Assembly: GCA_028066245.1 (NCBI GenBank)
Contig: JALCBR010000037.1
Location: 1-41,328 of the forward strand
DNA: 41,328 nt
Origin: Pirellulales bacterium
GTDB lineage: Bacteria; Planctomycetota; Planctomycetia; Pirellulales; S012-138
Reading direction: 5' to 3'
The notes beneath the pieces are model-generated. The model searched no databases and was not told the DNA's origin. It saw only the letters and a program-made list of their open reading frames with translations. This document shows, one piece after another, positions 25,372 to 32,578 of the stretch. Each line of letters begins with the position of its first letter. Position 1 is the stretch's first letter. A program made the translations under genes and the position numbers.

Positions 25372-25785
25372 TTACTGAGCCGAAGCGGTCGAGAAACCAC
25401 CAGAGTTGGCAACGTAACCAGCGGAGAGCGTACCGAATGTCGGGATGGTCGCCGTAACGGCACCATTGGCGAACGAGCCATTACCTTGAGCGGCAACGCT
25501 TTGCAGCGGCAGGAGGTGCAACGCGGCGGCGAAGCCAGCGTTGTTGGCCGAGCTGTTAGTGGCAGCCAAGAAGACGTTGGCGTTACCGGCGGCACTGCTG
25601 GTACCAAACGTGACAGCGATCGAAGCCATGCCACGGACTTCCATACCTTCAGCGTCGCTGGCAACTTGCATGTTGCTCAGGCCCAAGGCCTTCAGCGTGC
25701 TGGAGGAAACTTGACCGTCATTGGCCATGGCCGGTGTGGCAACGAAAGCGACCAAAGCCGCTGCGACAAAAAGAACTTTCTTCAT
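25372..25785 (-). CDS. Small Sec-secreted Ala/Asn/Gly/Ser-rich protein
   Basis: 137 aa. A clean signal peptide, MKKVLFVAAALVAFVATPAM, is cleaved after AMA (about residue 21). The mature 116 residues are rich in Ala, Asn, Gly, Ser and Thr, have no Cys, and read as short hydrophobic/polar alternations (VFLAATNSSANNAGFAAALH, GSFANGAVTATIPTFG, SAGYVANSGGFSTASAQ). Between residues 35 and 52, LGLSNMQVASDAEGMEVRGM loosely resembles the leader motif cut by C39 peptidases (hydrophobic residues spaced before a Gly). I do not recognise a family. GGAG lies about eight bases upstream, with a strong promoter candidate and a strong terminator. It is a candidate fibre, sheath or amyloid subunit exported by the adjacent cluster; this is inference. 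Confidence 0.75.
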   Translation of the reverse strand: MKKVLFVAAALVAFVATPAMANDGQVSSSTLKALGLSNMQVASDAEGMEVRGMASIAVTFGTSSAAGNANVFLAATNSSANNAGFAAALHLLPLQSVAAQGNGSFANGAVTATIPTFGTLSAGYVANSGGFSTASAQ

Positions 25786-25883
25786 AATACAAGCTCCAGA
25801 ACCAAGAAAAAAGAAACTGCAAAATTGCTATGCAAGTAAGCCGTCCGGCGCGGGCCGAAAGCTCTCGCTAGTGCATTGGTTGG

Positions 25884-25912
25884 ATTTTGATCGGAGCCCA
25901 AGTCGCTGTCAA
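25884..25912 (-). promoter_or_regulatory. Candidate sigma-70-type promoter of the secreted protein gene
   Basis: On the minus strand a perfect -35 box TTGACA (25912-25907) is followed after 17 bases by CAAAAT (25889-25884, four of six matches to TATAAT). This would leave a leader of about 90 bases before the ATG at 25785. Confidence 0.5.
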
Positions 25913-26064
25913 CTGTTTTGTTTGCCCAGCCCGACTAATTTGGTGATTCTTCTTGCTCATTGAACTTGCTCTAAACAATCCCAGAGACAGCATTGCCATA
26001 AACTGTTTTACAGTGAAGACTTGAGGCTGAGCAGGCTATGGTTTTCAGAGCTTGCCCAGGCGTG

Positions 26065-26092
26065 AAAAAAGACCGTGGCAAAGGCCACGGCC
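26065..26092 (-). terminator. Rho-independent terminator of the C26-like gene
   Basis: On the minus strand GGCCGTGGC-CTTT-GCCACGGTC forms a 9-bp stem with one G-U pair, followed by TTTTTT. It lies 48 bases after the stop codon of the gene at 26141. Confidence 0.9.
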
Positions 26093-26140
26093 TTGAGTTT
26101 TCCTGAGCAATCGGGCAATGAGCCTACTTGCATTCCCGCA

Positions 26141-26938
26141 TCATGCGGCGACGAGCCGGAATTCTGTTTCCGTTGCCACAGGCTCAGCCACCATTGGTTC
26201 ACTGGTGGTTTTCACGCCATCAATGAACTCCTCAAAGATGCGCATGTCCAAAGCTGAAGCTGAGTCAGACTCCGGATGAAATTGTGTTCCCAGCGCAAAC
26301 CAGTCTGGCATTTCGCTCTCGATGCATTCGACGACGCCATCAGGGCATCGCCCCGTTACTCGAAAACCTCGTGCAACTTCATCAATGGCCATGTGATGCA
26401 TGCTGTTGACGCGGATCTCACCATCGCCGAAAACGCGCCACATCAGAGAATCCGGCACGATATCAAGGGCATGCCGGTGCCCTTTGTCAATGCTGTCCGC
26501 ATGCGGAAGCGCCTTGGGCATGTCTTCCGGGATGTGTAGGAACAGGTTTCCACCTTGCGACACATTGAGCAACTGCATGCCTGACCCAATCCCAAACACG
26601 GGCATCCGGCGTCTCGCGATCTGTTCCATCAAGCGACGATCAAACGTTTCGCGCCGCGCCTCTTGCAGCCGAATCGATGGATGCAGCATGAATCCGTCTC
26701 TTCGCGGATCAAGATCAGATCCGCCGATGAGCACGATTGCGTCCAGTAGGTCCAGCAACTGGCTTAGATCGCCGTCTTCGGCAATGGGTGGAATCAAAAG
26801 AGGTACGCCACCAACTTCGCTGATTGAGTCGTAGTAACCAGCGGCAACGTAACTGAATGCTGGAGATGACTTGGCTGCGGCACGGTAGTCAAGATTGATG
26901 CCAATGACGGGCTTCGTTGATGCAGATTTTGACGACAT
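26141..26938 (-). CDS. C26 class I amidotransferase-like protein lacking the catalytic Cys
   Basis: 265 aa. Class I glutamine-amidotransferase fold of the gamma-glutamyl-GABA hydrolase (PuuD-like, peptidase C26) group: PVIGINLDY at the N-terminus, IGGSDLDP, MPVFGIGSGMQLLNVSQGG, NSMHHMA and ALGTQFHPESD. In active members the nucleophile elbow is G-I-C-R-G-M; here it is G-I-G118-S-G-M, so the Cys is Gly. The His/Glu pair of the triad (H221, E223 in FHPE) is intact. It may be a pseudoenzyme or regulator. GGGAGGATCGCT precedes ATG 26938, a strong Shine-Dalgarno sequence, so the longer open frame to 27196 is rejected. A strong terminator follows. Confidence 0.85.
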   Translation of the reverse strand: MSSKSASTKPVIGINLDYRAAAKSSPAFSYVAAGYYDSISEVGGVPLLIPPIAEDGDLSQLLDLLDAIVLIGGSDLDPRRDGFMLHPSIRLQEARRETFDRRLMEQIARRRMPVFGIGSGMQLLNVSQGGNLFLHIPEDMPKALPHADSIDKGHRHALDIVPDSLMWRVFGDGEIRVNSMHHMAIDEVARGFRVTGRCPDGVVECIESEMPDWFALGTQFHPESDSASALDMRIFEEFIDGVKTTSEPMVAEPVATETEFRLVAA

Positions 26939-27384
26939 AGCGATCCTCCCGAAACGCGTACGCGTTCCTCGCAAATTGAAGGGATGATGAGGCCCAGCAA
27001 GAATAGCGCGGGAAGCTCGCAACCAAGCAAGTGGTTGCGACGTCGTCAGTCGGATCGAATCCGAACCAAGGCATTTGAGAATCCTGACGGCCTGCGACGC
27101 TTCGAATCCATCGAGCACCAGCAAACTCCTATTCCAAGGAGGTGGCAAAATGCTGGTGTGCGTCTTTGTCTTCCTTAACTGGCCTTGCACTTCCATGTGA
27201 TGTCAGGGCAACGCGCCCTGCAAGTGGCCCAAACCATAGCGAGCGGTTAGCAAAACGCAAGAAATTGGCCGATTTTGCGGACCAGTTGGTCTTGCACTAC
27301 AAGATATCGAGCTAGCACCCTTCTGCGGCTTTCGCCACAAGTCCCATCCAAGGCTGGGTTTTTGCTGAGAACAAGTCGCTGGCG
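26939..27384. other. Intergenic region without a recognised gene
   Basis: 446 bases between the C26-like gene and the end of the MFS gene. On the plus strand AAGGAGGTGGCAAA precedes an ATG at about 27149, giving only a 16-codon frame. No terminator with a T-run is seen for the MFS gene. Confidence 0.5.
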
Positions 27385-28728
27385 TTATTCGCCTTGCGGT
27401 GTCTTCTCCTGGAGTGGTGAAGGGTCTTCTTGCCTGTAGTCTCCGCCGCGTTTTGCCGCAATCACAATCATTCCGCCGCCCAACAGCATGGTAAGAATTG
27501 CCAATGCAAACGGTCCGTAGCCGCTGCGATAGATCAACGGAACGCCCGCCAATGGCCCAAAGATGCGGGCCATCGAGTTCGCGCTCTGGAGCAACCCCAA
27601 CATCAACCCTTGCTTCTCTGGGGGAGTGCGGCGCGAAATCAGTGAGTTGATAGAGGGCGTAATGAACGCAAACCCTGAAACGACCAACCCAAGTCCGACA
27701 AAAAGCACCGACTGGAGATGGCGGTATGCCGCGTAGATCAGCACGGCATTGCCAATCACGGAAACAAGTACGCCAAAAGATGCTAATGAACGCTCCGCAT
27801 ACTTTTTGGCGAAGCGGCGCACAAACCCTCCTTGCACAACTAAGAGAACAAAACCGATGTAGGCAAACGTCAAGCAGATCTCGGCCAGATCGTAGTCAAA
27901 TGGCTTGACCGCTAATTCCCGCCCACCATCATCTCGCCGAAGCAAAAGCGCTAACGTGCTTTCAAAGTTCGCGAAAGCGAAAACGGTCACAAACGAAGCC
28001 AGAATCAACAACCCGACTGACGGTACGGAAACCGCCGTCCGCATGGCTTCCCTGTCAATCCATGATCTGCGCGCCGGGCGAACTCCGGGTTGGTAGCTTT
28101 CCGGTAACTTGAAGTACGCCAGCAGCAACGCGGCGAGCGAAAGCCCGGCCGCGGCAAAGCCAGGCATGCCGCTGGGCGTGATAGAGACTGTTCCGTCCAC
28201 GTTGGTCGTTGCACTCTCTCCGACTAGCGCCAGGATGGCGAACAGAGGCCCAAGAGTGAATCCGAGCCCGAAGGCAGCACCGATTAGCGCCATGCCTCGT
28301 GACCGTTCCTGATGCGGCGTTGTGTCCGCGATGTAAGCCTGTGCCGTCCCGATAGTCGCTCCAGCGATTCCAGCTCCGATACGGGAGACAAACAACAGGA
28401 TCACACTTCTTTGCATAGTTGCCCATCCAAAGAGGGCATAGAAGACAACTGAGCCTCCCAGGCCAATCATCAGCACTGGCCGGCGACCAATGGTGTCGGA
28501 AATACGTCCCCAAACCGGAGCAAACAAGAACTGCATCGCTGAAAAACTGGCAAACAGCAAGCCGACTAGGAGCGCCTTGTACTCGTTCAGAAACTGATCC
28601 GCGTAGATGGGCAACAGCGGGATCACGATTCCGAAGCCCAGCAGGTCGATAAAGACTGCCAAGAACAAGACGGCCAAAGATCCGCGCCCTGGGGATGAAG
28701 TCACGGATGTTGATTCTGGATTGCTCAT
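27385..28728 (-). CDS. MFS transporter, drug/H+ antiporter type (TetA-like)
   Basis: 447 aa. About twelve membrane helices. The first starts SLAVLFLAVFIDLLGFGIVI. Motif A, the loop between helices 2 and 3, is GRISDTIGRRPVLMIG. The helix 5 motif resembles the antiporter motif C: GAAFGLGFTLGPLFA. The D-L-L-G-F-G-I-V-I-P-L-L-P signature in helix 1 is typical of the TetA/Bcr-like drug efflux group. A large central loop (about 215-240) links the two six-helix halves. Substrate is unknown; the family also includes sugar and siderophore exporters. ATG 28728 (MSNPEST) is chosen over an upstream TTG at 28746. The gene stands alone. Confidence 0.85.
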   Translation of the reverse strand: MSNPESTSVTSSPGRGSLAVLFLAVFIDLLGFGIVIPLLPIYADQFLNEYKALLVGLLFASFSAMQFLFAPVWGRISDTIGRRPVLMIGLGGSVVFYALFGWATMQRSVILLFVSRIGAGIAGATIGTAQAYIADTTPHQERSRGMALIGAAFGLGFTLGPLFAILALVGESATTNVDGTVSITPSGMPGFAAAGLSLAALLLAYFKLPESYQPGVRPARRSWIDREAMRTAVSVPSVGLLILASFVTVFAFANFESTLALLLRRDDGGRELAVKPFDYDLAEICLTFAYIGFVLLVVQGGFVRRFAKKYAERSLASFGVLVSVIGNAVLIYAAYRHLQSVLFVGLGLVVSGFAFITPSINSLISRRTPPEKQGLMLGLLQSANSMARIFGPLAGVPLIYRSGYGPFALAILTMLLGGGMIVIAAKRGGDYRQEDPSPLQEKTPQGE

Positions 28729-28802
28729 AAAAAGAACGACCAACAAAGAACGGTCTGAAAGAAAACGAATAGCAGTAGTGGTCGAAAATTGTAACCGGAG
28801 TG

Positions 28803-28852
28803 CTCTTCACCACGAACCAACGCGAGAGTGAATCTCACACGGATGGCAAATT
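28803..28852 (-). repeat. Dispersed intergenic repeat, family A, partial inverted copy 3
   Basis: On the minus strand this reads TTTGCCATCCGTGTGAGATT, CACTCTCGCGTTGGTTCGTG, then GTGAAG. It aligns with the middle of copy 1 (TTTGCGAGCCGTGTGAGATT, then CACTCTCGCACTTGGCTCGG, GTTGAA). The flanking hairpins are missing. It lies just upstream of the MFS gene. The rest of the 358-base gap 28729-29086 holds nothing I recognise. Confidence 0.65.
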
Positions 28853-29086
28853 GGTTCTGTCATGCGATGATTGGGACCCTATCCTGATGTTTTCACAGGC
28901 GCACTGAGCTTGGACGCGTTGTGAACTCTTAAATCAGCCATGGAACCCCTGCCAGAGTTCTTCCCCAGTGTCTTGCTCTTCGGGGGGAGTTGACCGCGAA
29001 CTTAGCCGCATGGGGGGAGAATCGGCAAGAGCATCCAGCTGCGTGCTGTGGACATTCTCCAGCTCGATCCGGTCAATTCCATTCCC

Positions 29087-29893
29087 TCAAATGTGTTTCA
29101 AGCCTAAGACGTCATCCATTCCGTAGAGTCCTGGTGACTGTTTGACTACAAACCGTGCCGCAGCAAGGGCACCGATGGCATAACAGTCACGATTGCTGGC
29201 ACGAACGGTGATTTCTAGCGTTTCGCCCAACGGGGCAAAGATAATAGTATGCTCGCCCGGGTTGTCGCCCGTCCGCAGTGCGTGATAGCCGATCTCGTCG
29301 CTTGATCGCTGGCCGGTCATTCCTTCACGACCGTGACGATGCAGGGTTTGGCCCATTTCTTTGGCGACAATCTCACCGAAGCGGAACGCAGTGCCGCTAG
29401 GAGCGTCCTCTTTGAACCGATGATGCCGCTCAATAATTTCCACGTCCACCTGACCGGTTTGGGCGGCCAAGGTGCTGCTGGCAAGCGCACAGAGCTTCAT
29501 CGCCAAGTTGACGGTCAGGCTCATGCTGGGCGCCCAAACGATCGGAATAATCTCGGCCGCCGCGCGAATGGCCGCCTGCTGTGTATCGCTCAAGCCGGTC
29601 GTTGCAATGACCAACGGGATCCCCCGAGACCGTGCCAATGCTGTTGCATGCTCGGCGCCTTCCGGCTTGGAGAAATCGATGATCACGTCGATCTCGGCAT
29701 CATCATCAAGTTGTGACAAAACCGGAACGTTCAGCGTTTCAATTCCGGCTAACTCTCCAGCGTCACGGCCGATCTGAGGATGATCCTGATTCTCCAACGC
29801 GGCGATGACATGCACATCGTTGGCGGCAGCTGCAACCGCAGTGACACGGCGGCCCATTCGTCCAGCAGCTCCGTTGACAGTAAGTCTGAGCAT
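29087..29893 (-). CDS. dapB: 4-hydroxy-tetrahydrodipicolinate reductase
   Basis: 268 aa. NAD(P)H-dependent reduction of 4-hydroxy-tetrahydrodipicolinate on the diaminopimelate/lysine pathway. The N-terminal nucleotide loop is VNGAAGRMGRRV; DFSKPEGAEH and IATTGLSD follow. The substrate and catalytic motif is IERHHRFKEDAPSGTA, with the His-His and Lys. GYHALRTGDNPGEH is also family-typical. Its ATG lies five bases after the stop of the spermidine-synthase-like gene, and its Shine-Dalgarno sequence GAGGA lies within the end of that gene, so the two are translationally coupled. The presence of this pathway step fits lysine or DAP synthesis in the organism. Confidence 0.95.
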   Translation of the reverse strand: MLRLTVNGAAGRMGRRVTAVAAAANDVHVIAALENQDHPQIGRDAGELAGIETLNVPVLSQLDDDAEIDVIIDFSKPEGAEHATALARSRGIPLVIATTGLSDTQQAAIRAAAEIIPIVWAPSMSLTVNLAMKLCALASSTLAAQTGQVDVEIIERHHRFKEDAPSGTAFRFGEIVAKEMGQTLHRHGREGMTGQRSSDEIGYHALRTGDNPGEHTIIFAPLGETLEITVRASNRDCYAIGALAAARFVVKQSPGLYGMDDVLGLKHI

Positions 29894-29898
29894 CCGTT

Positions 29899-32226
29899 TT
29901 AGTCCTCTTGAGACGGTTCTTCAGGCGCAGGTTGATCCTGCTCGGAACCCGATGATGAACTCTGCCCGGCTGTGCGATCCTGTAAGACCGAGAGGAGACT
30001 GCTAAAGTCATCTGTCCACAATACCGTGGGTAAACGTTGGTCTGGCGGCGGATCATCCGGCAAATCCAAGCGATCGATGAACTCTTGGTTCCGCGTGACA
30101 AGCATCCACTCGTTTGAGGTGAAACGAATTCCATCACCTTTCTGGGGCGCATCGCTGATCCGAAACGCGCGGCGGTTGTCTGTCTCTGCAAGACCACGGA
30201 TCACGTGTTCCAGCTCGAGATATCTGTTGGAGATGTGGATCGCCAGGATTCCGTCCGACTCCAAATGCTTCCAATAGATGTCGTAACACTCCTTCGTCAA
30301 CAGATGAACAGGGATGGCATCACCGCTGAAGGCGTCCACGGCCAGCACGTCAAAACGTTGGAGATCTCCAGCGGCGGCTTGCTGTTCCAACTTCAGTCGA
30401 GCATCGCCCAAGATGACCTCGACGTCCGCGCCATCGTTTCGCGCGTCGGAAAGATAATAGAACACGGTTTCGGCCGTTTCGGCCATCATCGGGTTGATCT
30501 CATAAAACCGGAGATAGTCGCCCTCTCCTGCATAAGCGGCGGCGGTTCCGGTCCCCAACCCAATCATGCCAAACCGTATTGGATTGCCTTGGGTCTCACT
30601 GGGGTTTTCGACTGCGGCGGAGTTTCGTTTGGGATGGAGGGTTATTGCCAGGCCAAAGCCGGAGCTTTTGCTGTAGTAGCTGGTCGTCGCTCTCCGTAGG
30701 CTGCCGGTGAACTGATACCCGTGGACGATGCGACCGTGCACCAGGCTGCGCTTTCGTACAGGCTGAACGAGGCCGGGGAGGTGCCGGTACGTTTCCGTCG
30801 TTCGCCATACGCCAAAGAAGTTCCGTCGCACTTCCACCAAAGTGTTGCTACGGTCGCTAGACAGCAGATAGCTACGCACGACAGCATCTGAAAACGGCGC
30901 CCCACCCGCGACAGCGACCACGCCTGCCAACCAAAACGGCTCCCACCGGAGGGACGGTGAGAAAAACGCCTTGAATTTTTCGCGCTGGGAGAACGTGCGG
31001 AGAAACTGCAGGAGTCCGTTCGTTTCACCCGGTTGGGATGCTGCGGCGATGCCAATTAAGGTCAGGCTTAGAACGATGGCAATAGGGAATTCCCAATAAC
31101 CTAGGAAGAACAGCGGCGCGAAGATGCCAACAACCAGTCCGCCCAGCGCCCCACCCGCGGAAATGCACAGATAGAACAGCGTCAATCGGGAAGGATGGGG
31201 CTTAGATCGGGCAAGTTCTCCATGGCAACCCATACAAATCGCGAACAGCCCAGCACTAAACACGAGCACAAGCGCAAGGACCGGCCGTCCGACCAATCCT
31301 TCCAACAGCTCAGCGACTCCGTCTGGATCGATGGAAACCCACAACAGAACCGCAGCTCCGCATATCGCCGCCGGAAGAAAGACAGACCGCAGATACCAGC
31401 GGGGACTGTCGAAGGCGACAATAAAAGTCAGCAGGTAAATCGCCAACGGCACAACCCAGAGAAATGGCACGGCGGCGATATCTTGGCACATAAGGTTGGT
31501 CGTCGAAAGCAGCATGATTGAGCCGCAAGCGGACAATCCCAACCATGTCATAATCTGCCGGGCATTAATGGGAGCGCTTTGCTCCTGCAAAGCCGGTTGT
31601 TCAGCGACGGCAACTGTCGTCTTGAAAGCTTCCTCTGGCAATCGCGAACGTCGCCAAAGCAAGAATGCCACGCTGCCACAAGCCAGCACGAATCCCCCAT
31701 AGGCAACCGACCAGAACGTCGTTTGTGCGTGTAAGGTCATGCGAGGTTCAAACATAAACGGATACGTCAGCAGGCCCGCCAGGCTGCCGGCATTGGAAAG
31801 TGCAAACAAGCGATACGGCGACCGCCCGGGATGGAGCCGACCAAACCAGCGCTGCAGCAGCGGGCCGGTGGAAGCAAGCATGAGATAGGGCCCGCCGACG
31901 CAGGCCAACAACATCAGCACGATACTCCACGTTGGGTCGCCAGCAGTTGTCGGCTTCCAGAACTCGCTGGGCATAATCGGCAAAGCCAACAGACTCACCC
32001 CAAGCAAGACAATGTGAAGTGCAGTCTGCCCGCGCCAGGAAAGCTTCCTCACGATGCCATGAGCGTAGAAATAGCCCAGTAGGAGGGCTGTCTGGAAGAA
32101 CATCAGGCACGCAGTCCAAACGCCTGCGGATGAACCAAACCAAGGCAGAATCACCTTGGCGATCATCGGCTGCACCTGAAAAAGCAAAAAGGCGCTCAAG
32201 AAAATGACAATCGCAAACAACGGCAT
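29899..32226 (-). CDS. Multi-spanning membrane protein with spermidine-synthase-like domain
   Basis: 775 aa. From MPLFAIVIFLSAFLLFQVQP onward there are about a dozen or more hydrophobic segments in the first 440 residues, then a soluble methyltransferase-fold domain (about 545-730) of the spermidine synthase superfamily. SAM/dcSAM-binding features are GMIGLGTGTAAAYA (about 553-566), the acidic RFYEINP (about 573), and VDAFSGDAIP (about 630-640). The aminopropyl-transfer Asp context is partly kept. Such membrane fusions are common in planctomycetes and other bacteria and are often annotated as fused MFS/spermidine synthase, but activity is unproven. ATG 32226 has GGAG seven bases upstream; the frame is open to a TTG at 32307. 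Co-transcribed with dapB. Confidence 0.82.
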   Translation of the reverse strand: MPLFAIVIFLSAFLLFQVQPMIAKVILPWFGSSAGVWTACLMFFQTALLLGYFYAHGIVRKLSWRGQTALHIVLLGVSLLALPIMPSEFWKPTTAGDPTWSIVLMLLACVGGPYLMLASTGPLLQRWFGRLHPGRSPYRLFALSNAGSLAGLLTYPFMFEPRMTLHAQTTFWSVAYGGFVLACGSVAFLLWRRSRLPEEAFKTTVAVAEQPALQEQSAPINARQIMTWLGLSACGSIMLLSTTNLMCQDIAAVPFLWVVPLAIYLLTFIVAFDSPRWYLRSVFLPAAICGAAVLLWVSIDPDGVAELLEGLVGRPVLALVLVFSAGLFAICMGCHGELARSKPHPSRLTLFYLCISAGGALGGLVVGIFAPLFFLGYWEFPIAIVLSLTLIGIAAASQPGETNGLLQFLRTFSQREKFKAFFSPSLRWEPFWLAGVVAVAGGAPFSDAVVRSYLLSSDRSNTLVEVRRNFFGVWRTTETYRHLPGLVQPVRKRSLVHGRIVHGYQFTGSLRRATTSYYSKSSGFGLAITLHPKRNSAAVENPSETQGNPIRFGMIGLGTGTAAAYAGEGDYLRFYEINPMMAETAETVFYYLSDARNDGADVEVILGDARLKLEQQAAAGDLQRFDVLAVDAFSGDAIPVHLLTKECYDIYWKHLESDGILAIHISNRYLELEHVIRGLAETDNRRAFRISDAPQKGDGIRFTSNEWMLVTRNQEFIDRLDLPDDPPPDQRLPTVLWTDDFSSLLSVLQDRTAGQSSSSGSEQDQPAPEEPSQED

Positions 32227-32578
32227 GTATCGGCTCCGCGAGACGTCAAAGAGGGCTCTCGTTGTCGCAGATTGACTGCGGCCGGACAAGAAACCCAACC
32301 AAGCCAAAATTCATGCCCAGCATGCTATTTCGATCGTATTTCCTGTGGCAACGGGTTGCTCATTTCAGGCAGTGTTATTTGTTTGACAGCCCGTTTCACC
32401 CTGCCTAGAATCGACGGAAGTCCTTGCGATTCCGCCATTTTTGATGTTTCAGTGCGGCATCGTGGGTGCCCTCGCGGAGAAGCGTTCGCTTTGTCCGGTA
32501 GAGTCACGTCTTTGCATATGCTCATTCACCGCGCATGCGCGGCCGTCCGTACTTTCGCTTTAGCGGAGAACTTTGGCC
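32227..32578. other. Divergent intergenic region
   Basis: 352 bases between the divergent membrane spermidine-synthase-like and coiled-coil genes. It must hold promoters for both. I see no convincing -35/-10 pair, operator or small gene. The plus-strand frame 32272-32592 has no supporting signal. Confidence 0.45.

Noticed and set aside
27149-27199. Strong Shine-Dalgarno sequence followed by a 16-codon frame (MLVCVFVFLNWPCTSM)
   Set aside because: Attractive as a leader peptide, but no gene follows on the plus strand and the recG-side genes run the other way; probably chance.
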